A stretch of DNA of 64,000 nt from Paracoccus beibuensis (lineage in GTDB: Bacteria; Pseudomonadota; Alphaproteobacteria; Rhodobacterales; Rhodobacteraceae): assembly GCF_026162625.1 (NCBI RefSeq), contig NZ_JAOTBD010000017.1, positions 1 through 64,000 on the forward strand, written 5' to 3'. The notes under the pieces were generated by a model. The model saw only the letters and a program-made list of their open reading frames with translations, was not told the DNA's origin and searched no databases. The position numbers and the translations under genes were made by a program. Below, piece after piece: positions 26,696 to 35,269 of this stretch (position 1 is its first letter; the number at the start of each line of letters is the position of its first letter).

Positions 26696-27985
26696 TCAGC
26701 GGCGGCCGGCCTCCAGCGCGTCCTCGAACGTCCGCAGGCCTGTGACCGGGGACTGGACCAGAACGGACATGTTTCCGGGCTTGTGCTCGTTGCGGTACAT
26801 CTTCATGTGCGCGGCCGGGATCTCTGCCCAGGGGAAGACCTCGGACATGCAGGGGTCCAGACGCCGTTCCAGCATCAGCTTGTTGGCGGCGCTGGCCTGC
26901 TTCAGATGCGCGAAGTGGCTGCCCTGCAGGCGCTTCTGGTGCATCCACATGTAGCGCACGTCGAAGGTGCAGTTGAAACCCGTGGTGCCAGCGCAGATGA
27001 CAACCATGCCGCCCTTCTTGCAGACCAGGGTCGAGACCGGAAAGGTCGCCTCGCCGGGATGCTCGAACACGATGTCGACGTTGTTGCCCTTGCCGGTGAT
27101 GTCCCAGATGGCCTTGCCGAACTTGCGCGCCTCGTTGAACCACTCCTTGTATTCGGGCGTGTTCACGGTCGGCAACTGGCCCCAGCAGCGGAACTCCTTG
27201 CGGTTGATGACGCCCTTGGCGCCCAGCCCCATAACGAAGTCGCGCTTGTCCTCCTCGGAGATGACGCCGATGGCGTTACCGCCAGCCGCGTTGATCAGCT
27301 GAATCGCATAGGACCCCAGCCCGCCCGACGCGCCCCAGACCAGCACGTTCATGCCGGGCTTCAGCTCGTGCGGCTCGTGACCGAAGAGCATCCGATAGGC
27401 GGTCGCCAGCGTCAGCGTATAGCAGGCGGATTCCTCCCACGTCAGGTGGCGCGGACGTTCCATCAGCTGCTGGGCCTGGACGCGGGTGAACTGGGCGAAG
27501 CTGCCGTCGGGCGTCTCGTAGCCCCAGATGCGCTGCGTGGGCGAATACATCGGGTCGCCGCCGTTGCAGTGTTCGTCGTCGCCGTCGTCCTGGTTGCAGT
27601 GGATCACGACCTCGTCGCCGACCTTCCAGCGCTTGACCTTGTCCCCGACGGCCCACACGATCCCAGACGCATCCGATCCAGCGATGTGGTAGGGCTGCTG
27701 GTGCACGTCGAACATGCTGATCGGCTTGCCCAGGCCCGCCCAGATCCCGTTGTAGTTGACGCCAGCCGCCATCACCAGGACCAGCACCTCGTTGCTGTCG
27801 ATCTTGGGGGTGTCGACGACTTCCTGCTGCATGGCCTGGTTAGGCTCGCCCTGGCGTTCGCGGCGGATCGCCCATGCATGCATCTGCGCAGGCACATGGC
27901 CCAGGGGCGGCATCTCGCCGATGTCGTAAAGGTCTTTGACGGGCGCCGAATAGGGCGCAATCGGGGTCGGGGCGTCGAGGGCCAT
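26696..27985 (-). CDS. ccr: Crotonyl-CoA carboxylase/reductase
   Basis: 429-residue medium-chain dehydrogenase/reductase that reductively carboxylates crotonyl-CoA to ethylmalonyl-CoA with NADPH, the key step of the ethylmalonyl-CoA pathway for acetyl-CoA assimilation. ATG 27985 (MALDAPTPIAPYSAPVKDLYDIGEMPP in part) follows AGGAAGGAGA. Family markers: VMAAGVNYNGIWAGLGKPIS, HCNQDDGDDEHCNGGDPM, VLVWGASGGLGSYAIQLINAAGG (NADPH loop) and the CO2-pocket region IFEHPGE...VVICAGTTGFN. The pathway partner ecm lies divergently 1.3 kb away. Upstream DNA carries a TTGC-N4-GCAA repeat also found before ecm. Confidence 0.97.
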   Translation of the reverse strand: MALDAPTPIAPYSAPVKDLYDIGEMPPLGHVPAQMHAWAIRRERQGEPNQAMQQEVVDTPKIDSNEVLVLVMAAGVNYNGIWAGLGKPISMFDVHQQPYHIAGSDASGIVWAVGDKVKRWKVGDEVVIHCNQDDGDDEHCNGGDPMYSPTQRIWGYETPDGSFAQFTRVQAQQLMERPRHLTWEESACYTLTLATAYRMLFGHEPHELKPGMNVLVWGASGGLGSYAIQLINAAGGNAIGVISEEDKRDFVMGLGAKGVINRKEFRCWGQLPTVNTPEYKEWFNEARKFGKAIWDITGKGNNVDIVFEHPGEATFPVSTLVCKKGGMVVICAGTTGFNCTFDVRYMWMHQKRLQGSHFAHLKQASAANKLMLERRLDPCMSEVFPWAEIPAAHMKMYRNEHKPGNMSVLVQSPVTGLRTFEDALEAGRR

Positions 27986-28045
27986 CGAGATCTCCTTCCT
28001 GTTGCCGCAGCGCAGAATCAGGCGCTTCCGGAACGAGAAATAAAG

Positions 28046-28066
28046 TTGCGCCAGCAATTTTGCAAC
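28046..28066 (-). promoter_or_regulatory. Inverted repeat TTGC-N4-GCAA plus adjacent TTGCAA upstream of ccr
   Basis: On the ccr strand GTTGCAAAATTGC runs into TGGCGCAAC. It contains TTGC-TGGC-GCAA (28046-28057) and an adjoining TTGCAA (28060-28065), 61-80 bp before the ccr ATG. The same TTGC-N4-GCAA arrangement occurs before ecm. ScfR-family regulators (PccR, RamB type) recognise TTTGCAAA-like sequences, and a RamB-type protein is reported to control ccr in Paracoccus, so an operator is a reasonable inference. Confidence 0.5.
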
Positions 28067-28068
28067 CG

Positions 28069-29112
28069 TCAGGTGGAAGCTTCGGCAATTTTGTGTCGTG
28101 GTGGATTTGGCCGTTGGCCGAGAACGAGCCGCGTTGCGGCGGGACTCTGCAGGGAGGCGATGTGCAACATCACCGGGACGGCAAGGCCCGCGACCAGTCC
28201 TGCTATAAGATGCGTGCCGGTGTCGTCGATGCCGATGGCATAAAGAAGCCGTCGCATCCCCGACGTCCCGAGGACATGATAGAGGTAGATGGTGAAGGCG
28301 AAGCTGCCGAAGACGCGGCTGTCGATCCGGGGCAGCACCAGGTAGCAGAGCATCGAGCCCGAGATCCCGAAGGCCAGGCTCTGAAGGTCGCGCCGGTTCT
28401 GCGAAAAGCGGCCGGTCTCCTGCAGGTCGAGGATGTTGATCCACGTCGTCAGTGCGACGACGGTGACGGCCATCAGAATGATCGCCAAGCGGTTCGAGAA
28501 CACGATGCTCCGTTGTCTTGCCACCATCACGCCGACCACGAAGTAGGGCAGAAGATAAAGCGCGTGGTTCGCGGCCATGATGTTCGTCTGCAGTCGCCAC
28601 CCGGACATGGTCCACAAGATGCTGAGCGCGAGGATCACTGCACTCCCTCGGCCGTGGCCGAAGGTGTCGAACGTGCCGAAGACCACGAAAATCAGCAGGA
28701 TCGCTTGAAGGAACCAGAAATGCGCATAGGGCATGACATAGTTCCGCCACCAGTCGGCATCGGGTGCGAAGCGCAGGTGCAGCATCAGCGCCAGCAGCAT
28801 GAAGACGGTGATCGCCACGGCGCCGGGAACGGCCAGTCTGCGGAACTTGCCAGCGAGGAAGGATTTCCACTGCGCGGGATCAACCGGCCTGAGGCCATAG
28901 ACATGGCCCGCGATGAACGCAAAGAGCGGCATCCGCAGGTCCGCGAAGTAATCGGCGAACATGCGCGCAGGGTGCGTGTCGGGCAGCTTCAGTCCCGCAT
29001 CCGAGCCCGGCCCGATCACATGATACAGGACCAGAAGAACCACCGCGACCAGGCGAGACGTCTCCAGCGCGCCAACGGGGGGCGCCTTGGGATGATCCGA
29101 AGGTGGGAACAT
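28069..29112 (-). CDS. Acyltransferase family 3 membrane protein
   Basis: 347 residues with about ten hydrophobic helices and the acyltransferase-3 signature start: SRLVAVVLLVLYHVIGP (catalytic-type histidine in LYHV) and RMPLFAFIAGHVYGLRP. YAHFWFLQAILLIFVVFG and FTIYLYHVLGTSGMRR are also family-like. These enzymes O-acylate sugars or glycans at the inner membrane, but the acceptor is unknown. The gene stands between divergent ccr and ecm, on the ccr strand, with its stop only 83 bp before ccr. Its last codons overlap DNA close to the ccr operator region. Unlinked in function to the ethylmalonyl-CoA pathway as far as I can see. Confidence 0.85.
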   Translation of the reverse strand: MFPPSDHPKAPPVGALETSRLVAVVLLVLYHVIGPGSDAGLKLPDTHPARMFADYFADLRMPLFAFIAGHVYGLRPVDPAQWKSFLAGKFRRLAVPGAVAITVFMLLALMLHLRFAPDADWWRNYVMPYAHFWFLQAILLIFVVFGTFDTFGHGRGSAVILALSILWTMSGWRLQTNIMAANHALYLLPYFVVGVMVARQRSIVFSNRLAIILMAVTVVALTTWINILDLQETGRFSQNRRDLQSLAFGISGSMLCYLVLPRIDSRVFGSFAFTIYLYHVLGTSGMRRLLYAIGIDDTGTHLIAGLVAGLAVPVMLHIASLQSPAATRLVLGQRPNPPRHKIAEAST

Positions 29113-29207
29113 GGGAAACCGGAAATTCGTGACACCGAGGGATTAGACGGGCGCGCACGCCCTGCGTCAACGCAATTCTAGGGCGCGGCATTGACGAGTT
29201 TGTTTAT

Positions 29208-29246
29208 TTGCCATAGCAATCCTGTGGCGACATAAAATTGCGCAAC
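29208..29246 (+). promoter_or_regulatory. TTGC-N4-GCAA inverted repeat and TTGCGCAA palindrome upstream of ecm
   Basis: TTGCCATAGCAA (29208-29219) has the same TTGC-N4-GCAA form as the site before ccr, 43-54 bp before the ecm ATG. A second palindromic element, AATTGCGCAAC with core TTGCGCAA, follows at 29236-29246. Both lie in the 149 bp between the divergent acyltransferase and ecm starts. The match to ccr suggests shared control of the two ethylmalonyl-CoA pathway genes. Confidence 0.5.
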
Positions 29247-29261
29247 CATCGAGGTGCCGTC

Positions 29262-31220
29262 ATGACTGAGAAGGACAAGCCCTGGCTGTTCCGCACCTAT
29301 GCGGGGCATTCCACCGCCGAGAAATCGAACGCACTCTATCGCAGCAACCTGTCGCGCGGGCAGACCGGGCTGTCGGTGGCGTTCGATCTGCCGACCCAGA
29401 CCGGCTATGACAGCGATCACGTCCTGGCGCGGGGCGAAGTCGGCAAGGTGGGCGTCCCGATCGGCCACCTGGGCGACATGCGGACGCTGTTCGACCAGAT
29501 CCCGCTGGAGCAGATGAACACCTCGATGACGATCAACGCGACGGCGCCTTGGCTTTTGTCGCTGTACATCGCGGTGGCCGAGGAGCAGGGGGCGGATATC
29601 TCGAAGCTGCAGGGGACGGTGCAGAACGACCTGATCAAGGAATACCTGTCGCGCGGGACCTATATCTGCCCGCCGAAGCCCTCGCTGGCGATGATCACGG
29701 ATGTGGCGGCCTACACGCGAGAGCACCTGCCCAAGTGGAACCCGATGAACGTGTGCTCCTATCACCTTCAGGAGGCGGGCGCGACACCGCAGCAGGAACT
29801 GGCCTATGCGCTGGCGACCGCCATTGCGGTGCTGGACGACCTGAAGGGCAAGGTGCCGGAGGCGGAGTTTCCGGCCATGGTCGGGCGGATCAGTTTCTTC
29901 GTGAATGCCGGCATCCGCTTCGTGACCGAGATGTGCAAGATGCGCGCCTTCACCGAGCTGTGGGACGAGATCTGTCGCGACCGCTATGGCATCGAGGAGG
30001 AGAAGTTCCGCCGCTTCCGCTATGGCGTGCAGGTCAACAGCCTTGGGCTGACAGAGCAGCAGCCGGAAAACAACGTTTATCGCATCCTGCTGGAGATGCT
30101 GGCCGTCACGTTGTCCAAGAACGCCCGCGCGCGTGCGGTGCAGTTGCCGGCCTGGAACGAGGCCTTGGGCCTGCCGCGCCCCTGGGACCAGCAATGGTCG
30201 CTGCGCATGCAGCAGATCCTGGCCTATGAGACCGACCTTTTGGAGTTCGGAGACCTTTTCGACGGCAATCCGGTGGTGGCCGCCAAGGTCGAGGAACTGA
30301 AGCAGGGCGCGCGTGACGAACTGGCGCTGCTGGACCAGATGGGCGGCGCCATCGCGGCAATCGAGCACATGAAGGCGCGGCTGGTCGACGCGAATGCCGC
30401 GCGGCTGAGCCGGATCGAGGCGAGCGAGACGGTTGTCGTCGGCGTGAACCGCTGGCAGCAGGGCGAGCCGTCGCCGCTGACCTCGGGCGATGGGGCGATC
30501 ATGGTGGTCGATCCCGAGGTGGAGGCGGACCAGATCGCGCGGCTGCAGGCGTGGCGCCAAGCTCGGGACGAGGGGGCCGTCGAGGCCGCCCTCGCCGCGC
30601 TGCGCCTGACGGCGCAGAGGGGCGAAAACGTGATGGCGCCCTCGATCGCGGCGGCAAAGGCCGGCGTGACGACCGGCGAGTGGGCAGGCGTGATGCGGGC
30701 GGTCCATGGCGAGTATCGCGGCCCGACGGGCGTATCCGCAAGCCTTTCGAACCGGACCGAGGGGCTGGAGGACATCCGCGATGCGGTGAACGCGGTCAGC
30801 GTGCGGTTGGGGCGGCGGCTGAAGTTCCTGGTCGGCAAGCCAGGGCTGGACGGTCACTCCAACGGGGCCGAACAGATCGCCTGCCGCGCCCGCGACTGCG
30901 GGATGGACATCACCTACGAGGGCATCCGCCTGACGCCGGACGAGATCGTCCGGCGCGCGCAGGAGGAGGAGGCGCATGTCGTCGGTCTGTCGATCCTGTC
31001 GGGCAGCCATCTGCCGCTGATCGGCGACTTGATGGGCCGTATGCAGGAGGCGGGCCTGGGTCATGTGCCGGTGATCGTGGGCGGGATCATTCCCGACGAG
31101 GACGCCAGGCGCCTGACGGCGATGGGCGTGGCGCGGGTCTATACGCCCAAGGATTTCCAGCTGAACACGATCATGAAGGACATCGTCGAACTGGTGGAGC
31201 CTGGCGCAGCGGCAGCGTAA
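29262..31220 (+). CDS. ecm: (2R)-ethylmalonyl-CoA mutase
   Basis: 652-residue B12-dependent mutase converting ethylmalonyl-CoA to methylsuccinyl-CoA. ATG 29262 (MTEKDKPWLFRTYAGHST) with GAGGTG seven bases upstream. The methylmalonyl-CoA mutase-like TIM barrel shows TGLSVAFDLPTQTGYDSDH, GEVGKVGVPIGHLGDM and MNTSMTINATAPWLLSLY; LQGTVQNDLIKEY follows. The C-terminal cobalamin domain has DGHSNG (the DxHxxG histidine loop), LSGSHLPLIGDLM and VIVGGIIPDEDARRL. Single-chain architecture and proximity to ccr favour Ecm over methylmalonyl-CoA mutase. Confidence 0.94.
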   Translation: MTEKDKPWLFRTYAGHSTAEKSNALYRSNLSRGQTGLSVAFDLPTQTGYDSDHVLARGEVGKVGVPIGHLGDMRTLFDQIPLEQMNTSMTINATAPWLLSLYIAVAEEQGADISKLQGTVQNDLIKEYLSRGTYICPPKPSLAMITDVAAYTREHLPKWNPMNVCSYHLQEAGATPQQELAYALATAIAVLDDLKGKVPEAEFPAMVGRISFFVNAGIRFVTEMCKMRAFTELWDEICRDRYGIEEEKFRRFRYGVQVNSLGLTEQQPENNVYRILLEMLAVTLSKNARARAVQLPAWNEALGLPRPWDQQWSLRMQQILAYETDLLEFGDLFDGNPVVAAKVEELKQGARDELALLDQMGGAIAAIEHMKARLVDANAARLSRIEASETVVVGVNRWQQGEPSPLTSGDGAIMVVDPEVEADQIARLQAWRQARDEGAVEAALAALRLTAQRGENVMAPSIAAAKAGVTTGEWAGVMRAVHGEYRGPTGVSASLSNRTEGLEDIRDAVNAVSVRLGRRLKFLVGKPGLDGHSNGAEQIACRARDCGMDITYEGIRLTPDEIVRRAQEEEAHVVGLSILSGSHLPLIGDLMGRMQEAGLGHVPVIVGGIIPDEDARRLTAMGVARVYTPKDFQLNTIMKDIVELVEPGAAAA

Positions 31221-31787
31221 CCGAGTTTTCGCGGTGTGTGGGTGCGACTGGCGCTGTTGGTCAACCAGGTCGCCTCCGCCTGCGGTCGGAAGGTGCGAAC
31301 AGCGGATCGGCAAATGCTGCCGCCGGCCTCCGCAGTTCGCTCTGTTATATGTGACAGGCGCCTGCCATTTGTGTCTCCGGGATTTTTTGTCGCTCTTATC
31401 AAGGAAGCGGGATCTTAAGTCGTCCGGATCCGCCGGAGGTGCGTGTCCGTGCGGATCTCTACCATCCTTGCCTGCTATTTCCACTTTGGCACAATGGTCC
31501 GGCGGCGAGCCTGATGTTTTCTGCGACTGTCAGTGCTTCATGAAGTCTGGAGGGCGCTGTACCTGCCGCATTGCGTGGAGATGATCCCGCCGCTTCGGGG
31601 TGCGTGTCCGGCATTGCTGCCTGCGCCCACTTCATCCACATCCACCTCGTCTCTCTGGCAATCGAACTTTGGATTGGAGCGTACACCCAGTTCGCGTTCG
31701 TTGTGGGCGTCAGCCTAGGGCAGGTCGCCCCTTTGATTCGCCTTCTCGTGAGGGGGCGTCACTGCGGGTGGTGACCTGAGGCGATCG
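31221..31787. other. Gene-free stretch between ecm and the rpmE terminator
   Basis: About 570 bp in which I find no convincing gene. All short open frames lack a ribosome binding site and a recognisable family; the longest on the minus strand (31459-31686) begins MYAPIQSSIARETRW and has no identifiable domain. Base composition is lower in GC than the flanks in places (for example around 31331-31400). It may hold the remains of a lost gene or an unrecognised RNA. No tRNA-like fold or obvious direct repeat was seen. Confidence 0.5.
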
Positions 31788-31823
31788 GCAAAAAGCAGAA
31801 CGCCGCCCGGAAGGGGCGGCGTT
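31788..31823 (-). terminator. Intrinsic terminator of the ffh-rpsP-rpmE operon
   Basis: AACGCCGCCC (31799-31808) pairs with GGGCGGCGTT (31814-31823) around a GGAAG loop. Read on the minus strand, the hairpin is followed by CTGCTTTTTGCC, giving the T-run. It lies 23 bp past the rpmE stop. Ten perfect pairs make this one of the clearest terminators in the window. Confidence 0.92.
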
Positions 31824-31845
31824 CGCAGCTGATGCTGGCTTGGGA

Positions 31846-32067
31846 TCAGAAGCCCAGGCCGGCGTATTTCGATTTGAACTTGGACACGCGGCCACCGGCG
31901 TCCATCAGGCGCGAGGAACCACCGGTCCAGGCCGGGTGCGACGTCGGGTCGATGTCCAGCGACATCTTGTCGCCTTCGGCACCCCAGGTCGACCGCGTCT
32001 GGTAGGTCGTCCCGTCGGTCATCTTGACCTCGATCAGGTGGTAGTCGGGATGAATCTCTTTTTTCAT
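31846..32067 (-). CDS. rpmE: 50S ribosomal protein L31
   Basis: 73 residues: [45 protein letters not shown] and the C-terminal [16 protein letters not shown]. There is no CxxC zinc pair, so this is the zinc-free (C-minus) form of L31 common in alphaproteobacteria. Last gene of the translation operon, 14 bp after rplS and before a strong terminator. Confidence 0.96.
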   Translation of the reverse strand: MKKEIHPDYHLIEVKMTDGTTYQTRSTWGAEGDKMSLDIDPTSHPAWTGGSSRLMDAGGRVSKFKSKYAGLGF

Positions 32068-32081
32068 GGCGTGACCTCTGC

Positions 32082-32465
32082 TCAGGCTTTCGCGTCCGAC
32101 AGCGGACGGTAGTTGGTCTTCTCGACGATGCGGGCGGATTTGCCGCGACGGTCGCGCAGGTAGTACAGCTTGGCGCGACGCACCTTGCCGCGACGCACGA
32201 CCTCGATCGAGTCGATGTTCGTCGAATAGAGCGGGAACACGCGTTCCACGCCTTCGCCGAAGCTGATCTTGCGCACGGTGAAGCTGGCCGCGATGCCGCT
32301 GCCGCCCTTGCGCGAGATGCAGACGCCTTCATAGTTCTGGACGCGGGAACGCGTGCCTTCGGTCACTTTGTAGCCGACGCGGACGGTGTCACCCGCCTTG
32401 AAGTCGGGAATGGTCTTGCCAAGCTCGGCGATCTGCTCGGCTTCGAGTTCTGCGATCAAGTTCAT
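32082..32465 (-). CDS. rplS: 50S ribosomal protein L19
   Basis: 127 residues, at the 30S/50S interface. [30 protein letters not shown], then [46 protein letters not shown] and [20 protein letters not shown] are diagnostic. It follows trmD by 9 bp in the classical rpsP-rimM-trmD-rplS order. Confidence 0.98.
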   Translation of the reverse strand: MNLIAELEAEQIAELGKTIPDFKAGDTVRVGYKVTEGTRSRVQNYEGVCISRKGGSGIAASFTVRKISFGEGVERVFPLYSTNIDSIEVVRRGKVRRAKLYYLRDRRGKSARIVEKTNYRPLSDAKA

Positions 32466-32474
32466 CGCTGGTTC

Positions 32475-33329
32475 CTATGGTTGCTCGCGGTGGTTCCGCG
32501 ATTGGTCTGATGCGCCCGAGCGCTGTCGGTCCTTTGCCGGGTCCACAGACGTTTCCGCATGTGCCCGCCACAGATCGGGGCGGCGTTCCTTGGTCAGCCT
32601 TTCGGCCTCACGTCCCCGCCAATCGGCAATGGCCGCGTGATTGCCCGACAGCAGAACCGGCGGGATCTCGCGGCCGTCCCAAAGGGCGGGCTTCGTGAAC
32701 TGGGGGGCTTCCAGAAGGCCCCTATTGCCGATGGAAAAGGATTCCTCGGCCAGAGAATCCTGATTCCCCAGCACGCGCGGTATAAGCCGGACCGTCGCGT
32801 CGATCAAGACCTGAGCGGCGATCTCTCCTCCGGTCAGGACATAGTCGCCGATGCTGATCTCCTCGACGTCGTGGGCGTCCAAGACGCGCTGGTCGACGCC
32901 CTCGAACCGGCCGCAGATCAGGGTGACGCCGGGGCCCTGGGCCAGCGCGCGGGCGCGGGCCTGCGTCAGGGGCTTGCCGCGGGGCGACATGTAGACGACC
33001 GGAAGGCCGGGACCGGCCTCGCGCAGCGCGGCGTCCATCACGTCGGCACGGATCACCATACCCGCGCCGCCGCCTGCGGGGGTGTCGTCGACGTTGCGGT
33101 GCCTGCCGACGCCGAAGTCGCGCAGCGGGATCGTCTGCAGGTTCCACAGACCCTGCGACAGCGCCTTGCCGGTCAGCGACAGGCCAAGGATGCCGGGGAA
33201 CGCCTCGGGGAACAGGGTCACGATTCGTGCGGTCCAAGCGCCCTGCACCTGCGGTTCGGCCATCAGCTCGCGCGGCTTGAGGCTGGGGCGGATCGACAGG
33301 CGCCCGTGCGATTTCGGCGCGTCGGTCAT
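32475..33329 (-). CDS. trmD: tRNA (guanine-N1)-methyltransferase
   Basis: 284 residues; methylates G37 next to the anticodon. SPOUT fold with the trefoil-knot segment: [48 protein letters not shown] and [11 protein letters not shown]. The start at 33329 ([12 protein letters not shown]) overlaps the rimM stop by four bases (ATGA), so an N-terminal extension of about 22 residues before the conserved core ([13 protein letters not shown]) is likely real. The C-terminus has a charged tail ([17 protein letters not shown]) beyond the usual end. Confidence 0.96.
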   Translation of the reverse strand: MTDAPKSHGRLSIRPSLKPRELMAEPQVQGAWTARIVTLFPEAFPGILGLSLTGKALSQGLWNLQTIPLRDFGVGRHRNVDDTPAGGGAGMVIRADVMDAALREAGPGLPVVYMSPRGKPLTQARARALAQGPGVTLICGRFEGVDQRVLDAHDVEEISIGDYVLTGGEIAAQVLIDATVRLIPRVLGNQDSLAEESFSIGNRGLLEAPQFTKPALWDGREIPPVLLSGNHAAIADWRGREAERLTKERRPDLWRAHAETSVDPAKDRQRSGASDQSRNHREQP

Positions 33330-33826
33330 TCGCCGTCGCCGGGAGGATCGGCCACGACACGGCCCGCGACCAGATCCACCGTCGGCACCACCGCCCGCGT
33401 GAAGGGCAGCATCAGCACCTGCTGGCCGCCTACGACTTCAAGAATATCACCGGCACCGTGGTCATAGATGGCCCGCACGCGGCCAAGCGGCGCGCCGCCG
33501 GTATCCACGACCTGCAGGCCGATCAGGTCGGCATGATAGAACTCGTCGTCGGGAAGCGAGGGCAGGGCACTGCGCGGCGCCCAGAGCGTCACGCCCTTCA
33601 ACGCCTCGGCTTCTTCCCGCGTGCCGACGCCCGACACGCGCGCGCCCAGGCCGCCGGTGACCGGACGGGTCAGGGTGACGGTGAAGGCGCGGCTGCCGTC
33701 CTCGGACGTCAGGGGGGCATAGGAGGCGATGTCGGCAGGCTCGGCACAGAAACTTTTCAGCCGCACCTCTCCATGGACGCCGAAGGCCCCAGCGATGGCG
33801 CCTACGCAGATACGTTCACTTGTCAC
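33326..33826 (-). CDS. rimM: Ribosome maturation factor RimM
   Basis: 166 residues from a GTG at 33826 ([22 protein letters not shown]), with GAGGAT six bases upstream; the longer in-frame extension is not family-like. The N-terminal RimM domain ([19 protein letters not shown]) is followed by the PRC-barrel ([35 protein letters not shown]). RimM assists 16S 3'-major domain processing and binds S19. Coupled to trmD by overlap. Confidence 0.95.
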   Translation of the reverse strand: MTSERICVGAIAGAFGVHGEVRLKSFCAEPADIASYAPLTSEDGSRAFTVTLTRPVTGGLGARVSGVGTREEAEALKGVTLWAPRSALPSLPDDEFYHADLIGLQVVDTGGAPLGRVRAIYDHGAGDILEVVGGQQVLMLPFTRAVVPTVDLVAGRVVADPPGDGE

Positions 33827-33917
33827 GCCAATCCTCGCAAAACTGGGCCTCTGGATCGTGCCGCCCCGGGATATCACCGGCGCGGCTGCCGATATGTCTG
33901 TTGATCGATGAACCTCT

Positions 33918-34036
33918 GTTCAGGCCGCCGGGCCTGAACAAGGGCCGCGGATACCCGCCCGCGGCCGAAAACGCCGCATTTTGCGTCCAGGGCATCCCCT
34001 CGGGGGAAGACGGCCCGCCAGATGGGGCGGGCCGTC
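33918..34036 (-). promoter_or_regulatory. Cluster of three hairpins in the rpsP-rimM intergenic region
   Basis: Three separate inverted repeats lie in this stretch: ACGGCCCGCC / GGCGGGCCGT (34011-34036, ten pairs), GGCCGCGG / CCGCGGCC (33943-33966, eight pairs) and GTTCAGGC / GCCTGAAC (33918-33939, eight pairs). The first is 7 bp past the rpsP stop. None has a strong T-run on the minus strand, so they look like attenuators, RNA-stabilising stem-loops or processing sites that lower rimM-trmD expression relative to rpsP. Confidence 0.6.
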
Positions 34037-34042
34037 CATGTC

Positions 34043-34399
34043 TTACTCGGCTTCGGCCGGAGCGGCGGCTTTCTTCGCACGCTCTTCGGCCCGGGCCTTG
34101 GCTTTCTTGCCCGGCTCGGCCTTCTTCATGTTGGCGCGCTCGGCCTTTTCCTTGACGCCGGCGGCTTCCAGGAAGCGGGCGATGCGGTCGGTCGGCTGCG
34201 CGCCCTGGCCCAGCCAGTACTGCACACGCTCGATGTCCATCTTGACGCGGTCTTCGCTGTCCTTGGCCAGCAGCGGGTTGTAGGTGCCCAGCTTCTCGAG
34301 GAAGCGGCCGTCGCGCGGCATGCGCGAATCGGACGCAACGATCGCGTAATGCGGGCGCTTCTTGCTGCCACCACGGGCGAGGCGGATCTTCATGGCCAT
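34043..34399 (-). CDS. rpsP: 30S ribosomal protein S16
   Basis: 118 residues. [36 protein letters not shown] and [20 protein letters not shown] are diagnostic. The protein has a long Lys/Ala/Glu-rich C-terminal extension (from about residue 84) compared with about 80 residues in enterobacteria, as in many alphaproteobacteria. The first ATG at 34399 is used because AAGGAG lies nine bases upstream; ATG 34393 is a possible alternative. Confidence 0.97.
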   Translation of the reverse strand: MAMKIRLARGGSKKRPHYAIVASDSRMPRDGRFLEKLGTYNPLLAKDSEDRVKMDIERVQYWLGQGAQPTDRIARFLEAAGVKEKAERANMKKAEPGKKAKARAEERAKKAAAPAEAE

Positions 34400-34442
34400 T
34401 GGGGTCTTCTCCTTTGAAATGGCGGTCGGGGGCGGTGGCCCC

Positions 34443-34739
34443 TCAGGACTGGTATTGCTCGTGATGCCGGATAACCTCGGCGATCACGAAGTTGAGAAAT
34501 TTGCGCGCGAATTCCGGGTCGAGATCGGCCTCGCGCGCGAGGCGTTCCAGCCGCTGGATCTGCTGCGATTCACGCATCGGATCGGACGGCGGAAGGTCGT
34601 GGTCGGCCTTGAGGCGACCGACGGACTGGGTGTGCTTGAACCTTTCGGCCAGCGTATAGACGAGGATCGCGTCCAGCCTGTCGATGCTGGCGCGGTGGTC
34701 CTTCAGAAGGCTTGCGGCGCGGGCGGCGGCGTCGGTCAT
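34443..34739 (-). CDS. Chorismate mutase (AroQ type)
   Basis: 98-residue all-helical chorismate mutase, converting chorismate to prephenate. The active-site pattern is visible: [43 protein letters not shown] in pieces gives Arg, Lys, Asp, Glu positions, followed by the C-terminal helix [14 protein letters not shown]. It is encoded between ffh and rpsP, an alphaproteobacterial arrangement. The start overlaps the GNAT stop (ATGA). Confidence 0.93.
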   Translation of the reverse strand: MTDAAARAASLLKDHRASIDRLDAILVYTLAERFKHTQSVGRLKADHDLPPSDPMRESQQIQRLERLAREADLDPEFARKFLNFVIAEVIRHHEQYQS

Positions 34740-35269
34740 GCGTCCTCCGAAGGGTGTCGATAGACGAGACAGGGCTTGTCCCAGGCAGGGCGTCGGGCAT
34801 CGCGGTCCAGCGTCGCGCCAAGCCGTTCGGCCAGCGCGATCGAACGGGCGTTGTCCGGGTCGATATAGCTGACCGCCGTGTCCCAGCCGAGCGTCGCAAG
34901 GGCGTGGTGCCGCGCGGCGCGGGCGGCTTCGGACACGAGGCCGCGGCCCTCGGCGGCCTCGGACCAGACGGTCCAGCCGAGTTCCCGTTCGGGCCAGCCC
35001 TCGGGGAACCAGGGTCCGGTCAGGCCGAGCGGCGTGTCGTCGCCCTTCAAGGTGAAGACGAACATGCCAAAGCCGCGCATCGCCCAGTGGCCGATGATGT
35101 GGCCGAAGCCCCGCCAGCTGGCGCCGGCTTCCTGATCAGGACCGCCACCGACAAAGCGGGCGCGGTCCGAATGGTGGAAGCTGCGCCAGTGCGGCCAGTC
35201 GCTGCCCTTCGGAGCGCGCAGCGTCAGGCGTTCCGTCTGCAGGATGGGAGTGGGGGCCAGCGAGATCAT
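34736..35269 (-). CDS. GNAT acetyltransferase, RimJ/RimL-like
   Basis: 177 residues: ILQTERLTLRAPKGSDWPHW at the N-terminus, then GWTVWSEAAEGRGLVSEAARAARHHAL (acetyl-CoA binding) and VSYIDPDNARSIALAERLGAT. It lies in the translation operon, overlapping chorismate mutase downstream (ATGA) and a 34-codon ORF upstream (ATGA). A ribosome-associated target is plausible from the position but not shown. Confidence 0.9.
   Translation of the reverse strand: MISLAPTPILQTERLTLRAPKGSDWPHWRSFHHSDRARFVGGGPDQEAGASWRGFGHIIGHWAMRGFGMFVFTLKGDDTPLGLTGPWFPEGWPERELGWTVWSEAAEGRGLVSEAARAARHHALATLGWDTAVSYIDPDNARSIALAERLGATLDRDARRPAWDKPCLVYRHPSEDA

Noticed and set aside
29178..31484. 768-codon minus-strand frame antisense to ecm
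   Set aside because: Mirror frame of a real B12-dependent mutase; composition (Arg, His, Gln, Leu) is that of third-position GC bias, no motif found.
31459..31686. 75-codon minus-strand frame MYAPIQSSIARETRW between ecm and rpmE
   Set aside because: No ribosome binding site, no recognisable domain, and no supporting context.
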